From Sciurus carolinensis (lineage: Eukaryota; Chordata; Mammalia; Rodentia; Sciuridae): a stretch of DNA of 64,000 bases. The DNA lies in NCBI RefSeq assembly GCF_902686445.1, contig NC_062214.1:50751177-50815176 (forward strand). Direction: 5' to 3'. Shown in pieces: positions 22,661-33,264 of the stretch (within the stretch, counting starts at the first letter, position 1; each line of letters begins with the position of its first letter). The notes under the pieces were generated by a model that was given only the letters and a program-made list of their open reading frames with translations, searched no databases and was not told the DNA's origin. The position numbers were made by a program, and so were the translations under genes.

Positions 22661-23158
22661 GTGAGCTCACATTAGTACAAGAGTGAACTTGGCCAACAAC
22701 CCAAGTTCACATTTGATGCCTCCATTAACTGTGCAACTTCCAGATATTTACTGAATGCATCTACATATCAGGCCCTGTGCTGGAGATATAAGGCAAATAT
22801 GACACATACATCATAGAGAGACTTGAGCCTCTCGGGCCTACCTCATTTATGAAAATCTCCCAGAGGATGGATAAGGACCTTGAATATGCTGATACCTAGG
22901 ATTAACAGATAAAGCTGTACCACATAAAATAAAAATAGCACCCACATATCCCCAGAGGAGCTTACAGTTCAGCAATTGTTCATTTGGAGGGAGCCACATG
23001 CAGAATGGGTAATGAAGCAATTAGCAGTCATCTGGACACTGAAGTAAAATGACAAGTAAACTCAAGTTCGAAATTGCTCTTGCTTTTTCAATCAGACCGT
23101 ACAGGTAAAGGAAAGGTGACATGGTTGGTTAATCTATGTAAATAGAATTAAAAGTTTG

Positions 23159-23367
23159 GGCTGGGAGCAGTGGCATGTGCCTGTAACGAGGAAGTTAAAG
23201 CAGGAGGATCACAAGTTCAAGACCAGCCTCATCAATTTAGCAAGACTCTGTCTCAAAATAAAATTAAAAGGACTGGGAATGTAGCTCAGTGGTAGAGCCC
23301 TTGCCTAGCATTCACAGGGCCCTGGGTTCAATCCTCAATACCATAAAAAGAAAAAAAAAAAAAAAAA
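23159..23367 (+). repeat. B1-dID SINE
   Basis: The B1 part lacks part of the motif after ctgtaac. The ID unit is the long form (gcccttgcctagcattcaca, then ttcaatcctcaatacc), ending in a run of about 20 A residues. Confidence 0.9.
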
Positions 23368-24329
23368 GAGATAATGAATTACTTGCAGGCCAGGTTTCAA
23401 TCTGTACTAACTGGCCCCAGGGATAATAAAAGTAAACAAACCACCTGTCACTCTTTCTTCTCCTCTCCCATTTTTAGCAGGAGATCTTGTGCAGAGATGC
23501 ACCCACCAGGTGCCCACAGCCCACAGCCCTCCTGAAGCCTCCTGTCCCAGTCTGTTAGAGGTGGCAGAGCACCTGCTAACCTAACCCCTGCTGTTGATTG
23601 AAGGAGGAAAAATATACTGTAAATACAAAAGCAATGAGCACATTGGTTCTTGAATACCTCTGTTTGAAAATTTCCAATTTTTTAAACCTAAAATGAGGAA
23701 AGTATTTTTAATAGAACATACGTGCCTCCTAACCTTTCTTTACAGTTTATTGTTAAAACATCCTGAGATTGTTACAGCAGGCTGGCCAAGGCATACTGCC
23801 ATTTTACAGGAACAGGCTCAGCAGAGGTAATACAGTTTCAGAATTTTGATTGACCTATTAATTGCTATCATTCTTCTATTGCTTTGTGCAGGCGGGCATT
23901 ATTTGGTTGCATGCACAAGTGCTGCACAAACTGTCTAGTCTCACAGGAGGAACCCGCTGTTCACACCTTGGGTGAACTTCAGTTTTGTGCAGTTAACCCT
24001 AGGACTTAATGTAACTCAGCCTCATGGGAAAGTGGATTTCTAGTAGTGTGGCTAGGAATGCTAAGTAGGACTAATGTGTGTCTCAACATGGCCTTATTTG
24101 TGCTGAATCGGTAATGAGAGGCAGTTTGTTAAAAGATAGATATTTCTGCATGTTTGTTTATAGAAAGCAATGCCAGAAGTTACCCTGGCAACAAAATAAA
24201 TAGGTATTTTTCCTGACTCCTAAATTAGCCTATACCTTAAAGTGCAGCCAGGATAACTAATTGCAATTTATTGATTAATAACAAATCAACAAATTAGACT
24301 GGGTTTGTTTCACCAGGCATTGGGCTGTG

Positions 24330-24450
24330 AGTTTTATGTTCATTTTCCCCTTCAATTGTCATAGCAGCCTTAAGAACTTGATGGGCACTGTACTCATTTT
24401 GCAGATCAAAAAATTGAAATTTAAGAAATTCAAGTAATTTGCTTACTTAA
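24330..24450 (-). repeat. MIR fragment
   Basis: attgtcatagcagccttaag, cattttgcagatcaaaaaa and aattcaagtaatttgc follow the reverse of the MIR core. Diverged. Confidence 0.55.
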
Positions 24451-24685
24451 GGTTGGAGACAACAAAAAGAAGCCATTCCTCATACTCAATGCCATAAATT
24501 ATTAATATGATAAATTTCAAACCATTAATGGTTGTGTGAACTTTCATCATTAATTGAATTTGGTAAACATTTTCTTCCAGTGTCCACAGCTCCCCAATGA
24601 CAGAATTATTTCTGTTTTTGTTCCTCTCCTCAAAAGATGTTACTTTTACATTTCCTTTTAGTGTTAAAAAAAATAAAATAAATAA

Positions 24686-24868
24686 CCAGGTATGGTGGCA
24701 CACACCTGTAATACAGCTACTCAAGAGGCTGAGGCAGGAGGATTGCAAGTTCTAGGCCAGCCAGGGCAACTTTGTGAGACCCTGTCTCAAAACAAAAAGT
24801 AAAAGGAATAGGGATGTAGCTCAGTGGTAGAACATGCCTGGGTTCAATTCTTAGTACTGCATAAATTA
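24686..24868 (+). repeat. B1-dID SINE
   Basis: ccaggtatggtggcacacac to accctgtctcaaaac, then gggatgtagctcagtggtag and ttcaattcttagtactgc. The tail is AATTAATCAATCAATTAATTA-type low complexity to about 24893. Confidence 0.92.
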
Positions 24869-25344
24869 ATCAATCAATTAATTAATAAAAACAAAGGAGT
24901 CTTGATCATTATTTCATTTGTAGTTTATTTTCTTTCCTCTTTTAGATTTAGATTGAGAGCATGGCATTTACCTTCCAGTACATTCTTTAGACAGTAGAGA
25001 TCTCCCTAAATACTTCAGCATGTGGCATAGTCCCAGGCCCATTGTTACCACTGAATAAATGTCTTTTTAATTGAGTATAGTTGAACTCTCTTAAAGGAGG
25101 TACTTTAAATTTAATATAGGGTGAAAGTAGGTTTCCAAATAAGATTTCTGATCTGTAAAATTATTGCCACTGATGCTCTGATCTTTGCAAATTACATAGC
25201 CAATGAGCTTTTGCAATCTTTCTGGGGTGCCTTGAAGTGGTTGGCAGCTTCATGAGTTGTAATAAAGACTGTGACAGTTGTTTGTAGACCTTTGGAATGT
25301 GTAATTGATATTCAACTCTTAATTATCTCCACAGGTTCATGCCT

Positions 25345-25505
25345 GTTATTTAATAAGCTCTCTGAGCCTCAGTTCCCTCCTTGATAAACTGGAGATGGTC
25401 ACTCTTCCCTCATCATGTTTCATTGAGGATTAAATGAGATTTTTGTGTAAAGTGCAAAACACTCAGCTGTGGCAAATGTTTAATAAATGTTAGCTGTTAC
25501 TTTCA
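25345..25505 (+). repeat. MIR
   Basis: ctgagcctcagttccctcc, ttgaggattaaatgagat, gtaaagtgcaaaacactcag and aataaatgttagctgttac follow MIR from core to 3' end, one of the best MIR matches in the window. Confidence 0.75.
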
Positions 25506-25691
25506 GCAAGACTTCCACAGGATCTTATGAAAATAGAAAGGAGATCAGTAGAGAAGAGGTAGGGGATCAAAGAGAAGGAAACAGAAGAAATTGGGGAATA
25601 AAATTGATTCGATTATGCAATATGCATGTATGAATATATCACAGTGAATCCTATCTTTATGTGTAATGATGAGGCAGCACTGAAATATATA

Positions 25692-25694
<3 letters not shown>

Positions 25695-25734
<40 letters not shown>
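25695..25734. repeat. (GA)20 microsatellite
   Basis: Twenty perfect GA units lie a few bases upstream of a B1-dID head. Length polymorphism is likely. Confidence 0.98.
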
Positions 25735-25736
<2 letters not shown>

Positions 25737-25741
25737 CAAGC

Positions 25742-25910
25742 ATACCAGACATTGTGGCACATACCTGTAATCCCAGTCTCAAGAGCCTGAGGTGGGAGGA
25801 ACACAAGTTTGAGGCTAGCCTGAGCAACTGAGTGAGACCCTGTTTCAAAAAATAAAAAGGGCTGGGATGTAGCCCAGTTGTAAAGCACCCTCTAGCTTCA
25901 ATCCCCAGGG
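25742..25910 (+). repeat. B1-dID SINE
   Basis: taccagacattgtggcaca begins the B1 part. The ID unit is shortened (gatgtagcccagttgtaaag, cttcaatccccaggg) and runs into a TA-rich tail. Confidence 0.88.
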
Positions 25911-27039
25911 CAAAATATATATATGTATATTTATTTTTATTTACATAAATAGAAGGGAGATTAGTAGAGAAGGGGATCAGCAGGAGGGAGATGGGAGAGA
26001 AAGAAGAAGTACTGGGGAATGGATTGGGGCAACTTGTATACACATACGAATGTTCACAATGAACCCCACCATTATATATAATTATAATGCACAAATAAAA
26101 ACATTTCTAAAAAAGACTCCCACAAATAATACCAATTCTTATCCTTATATAACTTTGATGAGGCTCAAACATGGAAAGAGAAGTAAAAATAAGAGGGTCT
26201 TTGACAGGAGAACAAACTGGAGAGAGGTTCATTGCTCTTAATTTATTTGTAGGTTAAATGAATGTTACCCCCATCAGAGAAGCCTCCAGACTCCAAGCCC
26301 AACAAACACCCTTAGTCCTTTATGCTCCTCCTTGAGATTCACTTCAGAGCCTGAAGCACATTCTTTTGAAGATCCTTAAATATTCATCCCTTGAGAGTAG
26401 ATTTGATTTGTATAAACATTCAGAAGTTATTTGGAGTCAAATCTAAATCATGTTAAGCTTTCAAGCTGAATAGTATAATTTTTATCAAAAACTGATACCT
26501 TAGCTTTTATGAAATGCAATTTGCATCTATTAATCAGTTCTCTTTAAAAAGGTCTCTGAGAACTTGAGTGGCAGTGGATAGACTGTCCATCTTTCCAGGG
26601 AGAAATTCACTCAGATATGTCAAGTGCTGACCTGTTTATTTTTATTTTTTTAAATCCCCTCTGAAAACATGAATATATCAAAAGTTATTAGTTACTGGTT
26701 TGTCGGTCTGTTGCTTTTAGGAGTTCTGTTTTTAATAAAATACTTTAACAAAAACACAATGGTTAAATGCACTGTGGTAGTCTTGATTGGGTCCTTGAAC
26801 AGAGAGACATTAGTAGAAAAACTTGTGAAATACACATGAAGTCTGAAGTTTTTAGTTAATGCTAAGGTATCCAAATAAGTTTCTTAGTTTGAACAAATGT
26901 ACCATGGCAATGTATGGCTTTAACCTTATAGGAAATGGGTTAAAATATGTAAGAAACTTGTATTACCTTTATACCTTTCCTGTATATCCAAAATGAAGTT
27001 ATGTTGAAAAAAGAAAAAATTAAATACTAGAAAAATGAC

Positions 27040-27235
27040 AGGAGAAGCCAAACAATCATGGTATGTCCATGTAGGTTCATTAACTGTAAGAGTTGAACCA
27101 CTCTGGTAGGCGGTGTTGATAATGGAGAAGGCCACGCATGTCTTGGGCCAGAGGGTACATGGGAATCTCTGTACCTTCCTCTCATTTTTGCTGTGAACCT
27201 AAAACCTATCTTTAAAAAAAAAAGTCTCTAATTGA
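27040..27235 (+). repeat. Old L1 3' end
   Basis: ggaatctctgtaccttcctc, tttttgctgtgaacctaaaa and an A-run followed by a few bases match the 3' terminus of old L1 subfamilies. It ends 100 bases before the ABHD17C terminal exon. Confidence 0.65.
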
Positions 27236-27337
27236 AAAAAAGAAATCCCACTGTTAACTTCCTCATCTGTGGTGACATGTATATCTGTGAGCATAACTAA
27301 AAGGAGCCCATTTCTCCCCTTCCCTTCTGTTTTCCAG

Positions 27338-27557
27338 CATTGACAAGATATCTAAAGTCACATCTCCTGTGTTGGTCATTCATGGTACAGAGGATGAGGT
27401 CATTGACTTCTCTCATGGCCTGGCAATGTATGAGCGCTGCCCCCGAGCTGTGGAGCCCCTCTGGGTTGAGGGAGCTGGGCATAATGACATAGAGCTTTAT
27501 GCACAATACCTGGAAAGACTAAAACAGTTCATATCTCACGAACTTCCTAATTCCTGA
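27338..27557 (+). CDS. ABHD17C: ABHD17C terminal coding exon with stop
   Basis: This exon encodes the C-terminus of ABHD17C, residues 257-329. It starts with the third base of the split serine codon and ends at TGA (27555-27557). The catalytic aspartate is in [10 protein letters not shown] (Asp276) and the catalytic histidine is in [11 protein letters not shown] (His305), so with Ser211 in exon 2 the triad is complete. The protein ends [11 protein letters not shown], the ending that distinguishes the C paralogue from ABHD17B. The acceptor is ttttccag behind a long pyrimidine tract at 27310-27337. Joined to exon 2, the frame gives 132 residues from Tyr198 to the end, exactly the length expected. 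The N-terminal cysteine-rich, palmitoylated segment that targets the protein to membranes is in exon 1, outside the window. I see no frameshift or stop. Confidence 0.97.
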
Positions 27558-28429
27558 AGATAACAACGCGATCTTACCTCATTTACTGTGAACAGAAGAG
27601 TCCTCTGTTTTGCACATGCTTTAACTGGATAGCTAACTGGCCCATAACCACAAAGAAGTGCCCACCTTTAGGGTGCTCTGATCAAAGAGGTGAACAGACC
27701 TCAGTCTTTTGTATTAAGAGGTTGTTCTACTCAATTCCCACAACACGTTAAACTGAGCAGCTGTGATTCCCACCTTCGTTACCCACAGGAATGGGAATGA
27801 GAGCTGAGTGTGGGGACCGTTTTCTAGTGCTGTATAAAGTGTGCTCTCATCTGTTTCTTGCCCTTACCCATCATTTCTGATTCATTGATGCAGGACTCAG
27901 CCCTCTCTTCCCCAGTGTGCTCAACATTTGACATGCGGCTCTCTCTCAGCCACTGGATTCACCCATTTGTGAAGCTGTGATGGTGTAACTGGAAAACCAC
28001 TGTGGTGGCAATCCTTTTATTAATTTTTGTTAATGTGTTGATCTTTCCCCAAACACATGAGTCAAAAGGTGATTTACTGGAACTATCACGAGCAGCTTCA
28101 TCAACTGTAACAATATAAATATAACTGGAAAATTCTTAAGCAAAAGGAAACTGGGGGTTTTTTTAAGTGTAAATTTATTACTAGCCAACAGAGTTTTAAT
28201 ATTTTGATTGTCTGGTTAGTCTGTCAAAGAGCCTGGCCGACTTTCCTTCTGTAAAGTCCTCCTTATAGGCTTTTTTAAAGTACTGTACATATTTGCAATT
28301 ACATTGTGCATAGATTCTTAATGGGTAGTTTTCTTTTGTCAGGCTACAACAGCAAACTGCAAATTCCTTGTTTGTAATGTAAAGGACTGAATACATTTTG
28401 TTAGTATGTTTTTATTCCTATGTTTTGCT

Positions 28430-28435
28430 ATTAAA
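28430..28435 (+). terminator. Proximal poly(A) signal candidate of ABHD17C
   Basis: ATTAAA is the most common variant of the mammalian poly(A) signal. Use here would give a 3' UTR of about 0.9 kb. T-rich sequence follows at once, but a clear GT-rich element is lacking, so it is probably weaker than the distal signal. Confidence 0.4.
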
Positions 28436-28770
28436 AATTTTTATAACATTTCCAAGAAAAAAATTCCAAGTTTATGCTTTGAAGAATTTATGTAATTAAA
28501 ATTCACTAAACTAATCTTTTTAGTTTAGGAGTTATTTGGGTTTTGACACTGGAGTTGCGCCAAATAAGCATCAGAAATGGAAGATGCTTAAAATTACTAC
28601 ACTACTTGTATTGGTTGGGGGTTTGGGTTTGGGGGTCCTTTGTTTTATTTTTATTTTCAAATTTAAAAGCCTTAAATGTACTGTAAGCCTCAGATTGTTG
28701 TACAACTGGATTGCGGTTGATTGCCAGTTTGTGTACTGTTGCTTGGATGCAGCACAGTGGTTGGTAATGG

Positions 28771-28776
28771 AATAAA
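28771..28776 (+). terminator. Distal poly(A) signal of ABHD17C
   Basis: A canonical AATAAA lies about 1.2 kb after the stop codon, with T-rich sequence about 30 bases beyond. SINE-rich intergenic DNA starts about 85 bases further on, consistent with the end of the conserved transcript. Confidence 0.75.
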
Positions 28777-28929
28777 GGATGCATGGATCAGAATGTATAG
28801 ACTTGCGCAGTTTTTTCCTTTATTTCTCCATCAAAGAAAATATTAAGAAAACATTTTGTCTTAGCCAAGCATAGTGGCACACACCTATAATCCCAGTGTC
28901 TTGAGAGGCGGATCCAGAGACAGAAGAAT

Positions 28930-29484
28930 TATCGCGTCCCCTCTGGCCGCAGAGAGAGACACGACAAATGTCTGAAGCTTTGGAAGTTTATTGTGCACAG
29001 TTCCTCTTCTACACTTCTCTTACTCCTAGCTTCTGCGCACTCCCAGCTTCCCTTCTCCCAGCTTCTTCCAGCTCCCGCGTACTCCCTGCTTCCAGCTCAG
29101 CTCCGGCCTCTGCTGCCGCCGCCGCTTCTTCCGCTTCTTCCGCTTCTTCCGCTTCTTCCGCTTCTTCCGCTTCTTCCGCTTCTTCCGCTTCTTCCGCTTC
29201 TTCCGCTTCTTCCGCTTCTTCCGCTTCTTCCTCAGCTTCTGCCCCCTACTCTCCCACCCACCAGGCTTATATACACTTCAACCAATCAGAGGAGAGTACA
29301 CGAGATAAACGCGGACAGCTGCAGGCACAGGATGGGTACACGAGGGGGGCATGCTCTAGTCACATCGTTAACTAGCCAATCATTGGAATTCGCTGGTTGT
29401 TTACTGTATAGCTGGCCGCTTTTGGCTCAGCGTCAGGCGCCATCTTGACCATGCCTAAGGCTGGGGGCTCTAGAAACCCCAACA
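28930..29484 (-). mobile_element. Solo LTR, IAP/ERVK-like
   Basis: The 555-bp insert has a 6-bp target duplication aagaat (28924-28929 and 29485-29490), the size typical of class II (betaretrovirus-like) elements. On the minus strand it starts TGTTGGGG, has a TATA box (TATATAAG, 29273-29266), a poly(A) signal AATAAA (28992-28987) and a U5-like end rich in CTCTCTCTGCGGCC. It ends ...GCGATA rather than the canonical CA. No internal viral genes remain, so it is a recombined single LTR. Similarity in layout to rodent IAP LTRs is from memory. Frames of 132-151 codons inside it are produced by the 9-bp repeat and are not genes. Confidence 0.85.
29125..29232. repeat. 9-bp tandem repeat (CTTCTTCCG) in the LTR
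   Basis: Eleven perfect copies (29125-29223) are followed by a degenerate one. On the LTR sense strand the unit lies between the TATA box and the poly(A) signal, so it expands the R/leader portion of the LTR. Confidence 0.98.
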
Positions 29485-29738
29485 AAGAATCACAAGTTCA
29501 AAGTCAGCCTCAGCAAAAGCGAGGTGCTAAGCCACTCAGTGAGACCCTGTCTCTAAATAAAGATGCAAAATAGGGCTGGGGGCATGACTTAGTGTTGAGC
29601 ACCCCTGAATTCAATCCTTGGTCGCCACCCCCACCCCCCCACCCCCGCAAAAAAAACAAACACATTTTGTTTTAATTGTTGGGCTACATCACTGTCTTTC
29701 TCAAGGTATATGCTTTTCCTCTATAAAAGACCTTAGAT

Positions 29739-29925
29739 ACCCAGGCATAGTGACACATGCCTGTAATTCCAGCAACTCAGAGCTGAGAACAGGAGGATCA
29801 TGAGTTCAAGGCCAGCCTCAGCAACTTAGTAAGTTCCCATCTCAAAAAAAAAGTGGGAGAAAGCGGGTGCTAGAGATGTGGCTTAGTGGTAAAATGCCTC
29901 TGGATTCAATCCCTACTACTGCAAA
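29739..29925 (+). repeat. B1-dID SINE
   Basis: ccaggcatagtgacacatgc to gtaagttcccatctc forms the B1 part. The ID part (gatgtggcttagtggtaaaa, ttcaatccctactactgc) follows after an A-run and a short extra linker. Confidence 0.9.
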
Positions 29926-29941
29926 TAAAAAGAAATAAACA

Positions 29942-30420
29942 GACCTTATGACACCAAGCCTTTGTCCTGGAGATATGGAATGGCACCCAGGCGAACCGGA
30001 GTATAGGTAGCAAGCACAGGCTGCAGCCTTTTCCAAACCCTAATTAGCATAAATTTGGACCAATATTGTTCACCTAAGTGCTATATGAACCCCTAGACTA
30101 GCATACTCCAGCAGCAACTCTTCTTGGATCCCCCTCTCACACTGTCAAAGTTGTGTTTCTATTCACATTTGAATAAATTCTGTTCTTACACTCACTATCG
30201 TGGTCTGTGGATTTCATTCTTCAAATTTGGGAGGCAAGAACCCAGAAAGAAGAAATCAGCAGTGGGCTACTGGGTTCTGCGGCAATACTAGAGGGCACAG
30301 TCCACCATTAAGAGCTGCAGCACATTTCTTGCTTTAAAAGTTGCAGCTTAGTCAGATCTCACCCTCCAGTGGAAGCAAGAAATTCCAGTTTCATTTAGAC
30401 ACTTTTTGGAAGCAACCAAG
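29942..30420 (+). mobile_element. Class-I-like (ERV1) solo LTR, candidate
   Basis: The order ggaccaatattg (CCAAT), tgctatatgaacccc (TATA-like), AATAAA at 30172-30177, then gtggtctgtggatttcattc and gcaagaacccagaa resembles the R-U5 of mammalian class I LTRs. A second, diverged copy of the U5-like tract (taagagctgcagcac, agttgcagctta) follows to about 30420. Exact ends and target duplications were not resolved. Confidence 0.6.
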
Positions 30421-30667
30421 ATTATAAAACAGGTAAAGTGCAGATGATGATATCTAAGTAGAACATGCAGTGGACTTGAACTACAAAACGAAGATAAGTT
30501 TACTGTAACCAGCTAGGTGGAAGCAAAATGCTGGTTTCTTTGGAAAGTCTAAGGCCTATTCCATAGGGTCTTTTCAGGTCTGTAACCACCTGACCAGGAA
30601 AAGAACAACTGGGGGATGCTCGTTTCAACTCTCAGAACACCTCTCCTGAGTGCATTAAGAGGAAATT

Positions 30668-30842
30668 GTACTGGATGCAGTGGTGCACAGCTATAATCCC
30701 AGCTACTGTGGAGGCTGAGGAAGGAGGACCACAAGTTCAAGGCCAGCCTGGGCAACTTAGTGAGACACTGTCTCAAAAAAGTCATAAGGGCCAGGGATGT
30801 AGCTCAGTAGTAACCATATCTTGGTTCAATCCCCAACACCCA
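30668..30842 (+). repeat. B1-dID SINE
   Basis: tactggatgcagtggtgcac starts B1. The ID unit is short (gatgtagctcagtagtaacc, ttcaatccccaacacc). Confidence 0.9.
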
Positions 30843-31739
30843 AAAAGGAAATAGTGTAGAGAAGAAGGCGGGAGGATAGGAGTGTACACACCTGCACATG
30901 GAGGCTGCTTCCTGATCTTAAATCAGTACCTGTGATGGGGAGCCTTAGGAGGATGGGAGTGGCTTCCTGGAGAGGGAATCTGCAAAGCTTCAGAGGTGAT
31001 ACCTATTCCAGAAATCTTGAGACTTCTGGACAGGAAAAAAGCACCTTTGGGGTAACCCAGGATTCCAAACTGATTCTGTGAGTTAGTGTCTTGAATCTTC
31101 TGTAACCATTTTCCCTCTTTTTTTTTTTTTCTCTCTTCCAATTTTGTCTGCCAAATTTCAGAAATGACAGTGAGAAAGTAATATAGTTGACATTGAAAGA
31201 AATGGCAGAGACTTTACTTAATTGCATGGTCTACATCTACTTGAAGCAGCTCGTGCTTTCCCAGAACTAAGGGGTGTGACACAGGGATGACATTCCTCTG
31301 AGGAGGCCTGTGTGGTAACTAGGAACCCAGGAAGAGAGCTTAGGGGACTCCAAAGAGGCAGTCTCCCTGAGCAGCAGGCTCCTTCCAGAGCTGTGTTCCA
31401 TCTGGACCTGGAATAGATTCATACTTGGTTTTTAGTAGATGAGGAAGTTTATTCACTCTGAGTGTCTTAGAATTTCTTTCTGTTTAGTCAAGAAGGAGAA
31501 AACAATGGCTGTGTGAAATGCTTTTTGAGTATAGAGAAGGTGTGTTATTTCTAATGTGAATTAATGTTCTACACTTGTGAAAAATCCTTTTATGAATACT
31601 TTTAAAGGGCCTAGAAATAATGTTTAGAGTAGGATATTGTGCCATATTATCTTCATTCTGCTGATTATTTGACGAGCCCTGAAATTAAGCAAATGATACA
31701 AATATGGATCAGTCGTTATCACAGAAAAACCTCAAATCC

Positions 31740-31816
31740 AGGCTAGTAGTGCGTAGTTCAGTGGTAGACATTTGCCTAGCCTGTACAATGCCTTAGTTTC
31801 AATCTCCAGCACCACA
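31740..31816 (+). repeat. ID SINE, diverged
   Basis: gtagttcagtggtagaca and ttgcctagcctgtacaatgc precede tcaatctccagcacc and an A-run. Confidence 0.8.
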
Positions 31817-31974
31817 AAAAAAGAAAGACAGATTTCAAATCCTAATTTAAATCCTTGCTCTGTTTGCATCCATTGGAAACTGAAGGATAGATTATTGTTA
31901 GTGTCTCAAAGTAAGAAAAGTGCCTTCTGTTAGAAAAAAAAGTGTTACTGTAGGTTTGTTTATTTATTTGTTTT

Positions 31975-32147
31975 GCAGTATTAGGGATGCTCTTAACACT
32001 CAACTAGACCCCCAGCCCTTTTTAATTTTTTATTTTGAGACAGAGCCTCACTGAGTTGCTAATACTGGCCTTGAACTTTCAATCCTCCTGCTGAGGATTG
32101 AAGTCCCAGAGTTGCTGGGATTACAGGTGTGTACCACTGCATCTGGC
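31975..32147 (-). repeat. B1-dID SINE
   Basis: The ID end is degraded (gcagtattagggatgctctt). The B1 part contains a small local duplication (aatcctcctgctgaggattg) before gggattacaggtgtgtacc. Confidence 0.88.
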
Positions 32148-33094
32148 TGAATAGTTAACAAAATAAACCAAGAACTTAGATCAATGGTAAGCATTTACAG
32201 GTGTTCCCTCTATGTTCAAGGATTGTTAACTACCAGCTTTAATTATAATGCCAGAAGTTCTGGCCATGTTTTAAGACAGAAGGGCATATCTCATTAAACA
32301 AACCCAAGAGAAGCAATTGAACAATGATTTAGAATTTCTAAAGGAGATTAATATAAAATGATTGATGACAAAGTAAATGTACAAGAATCAAATATTGCTC
32401 AGTTTATGGGTAGTTAGAAAATATCATGGACCCAAGGTCCCATTCACAACAGTAATATATAAAACATAATGATGAACCACGAAGGCCTCATAACATCTAT
32501 CTGCTCAACGATGGACTTGGGATGTGGACCAATACTCCCAGTGAAAACAACACTACTGAATAAAATAGAAAAATCTTAAACAGATGCACGGCCTGGCAAG
32601 AAAATAAGAACCATGCAGGTCACATGGAAAGTCCCAATGAGAACTGACAGGAAGAGGAACAGTGAAGTCAAGTTTCTCTCCAGAGGAATGTTCTGGATCA
32701 GGAGACCCTGGCCACTGGTTTCCCAGTCTATGTAGCTCAGAGGACAGGAAACAAAGGTAGGGAGTCAAACTGAAAACTGCCCTTTTTTTTTTTTTTTGGA
32801 AAAATTGATATGATCATCTCAATCCACACAGAGGATAGAATTCAGTGTCCCATTCAAGACTAAAAACAAAAAAACTCTTATCAAGCTAAAAGTGGAAGGA
32901 AACATGCTGTAGACAAATTATCTCAAAGCAAATTAGAAAATAATAATAAGCAAATTAGAAAATATACTAAGGGATGAAATATTGGGAAAAAATTATTCCC
33001 CACTAGATTAGGAATTAGCAATAATATTCACTACCCTCACTCGGTACATAATTACATAAAAGATCTAGCAAGAGTAATGGGGTCAAAAAAATAA

Positions 33095-33260
33095 AGCATA
33101 AGACGTGGAAAAGAAGGACACAGCAGCTATGTTCTAGAACCAAATTGTGATGGTTGCACAAACACACTGAACTTATCAAAAAATCACTAAATGTACACTT
33201 AAAATGAATAAATTACATGATTTGTAAATTTTACCTTAATAAAATTTTTTAAAAATATGG
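33095..33260 (+). repeat. Old L1 3' end
   Basis: tgatggttgcacaaacacac, actaaatgtacacttaaaat and aattttaccttaataaaatt are the standard ending of old L1 elements. Confidence 0.7.
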
Positions 33261-33264
33261 AAAA

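Larger units (their letters stand above)
22661..27337 (+). other. ABHD17C: ABHD17C intron 2
   Basis: A 4677-bp intron runs from gtgagc to ttttccag and interrupts a serine codon. It carries three B1-dID SINEs, two MIR fragments, a GA microsatellite and the 3' end of an old L1. The stretches 22740-23155, 23370-24330 and 25925-27030 hold nothing I recognise. Confidence 0.9.
27558..28795 (+). other. ABHD17C: ABHD17C 3' UTR
   Basis: About 1.24 kb of non-coding exon follows the TGA. It contains no SINE, unlike its surroundings, which fits purifying selection on a transcribed UTR. Two poly(A) signals are visible: ATTAAA at 28430-28435 and AATAAA at 28771-28776. The second is followed by a T/GT-rich downstream element at about 28802-28825, so the main end is placed near 28790-28795. 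The end is inferred and could move by a few tens of bases. Confidence 0.85.
28864..29627 (+). repeat. B1-dID SINE split by a solo LTR
   Basis: The left piece (28864-28929) is the B1 head. The right piece (29485-29627) continues with cacaagttcaaagtcagcct, the B1 end and an ID unit ending ttcaatccttggtc. The pieces join cleanly once the 555-bp insert and one copy of aagaat are removed, so the SINE was there first. Confidence 0.92.

Noticed and set aside
25545..26094. Frames rich in Ser-Leu repeats
   Set aside because: They translate the complement of a GA microsatellite and a SINE.
28968..29448. Two plus-strand frames of 135 and 151 codons rich in Ser/Ala or Leu/Pro repeats
   Set aside because: They are products of the 9-bp array inside the antisense solo LTR; the frame survives only because 9 is divisible by 3.
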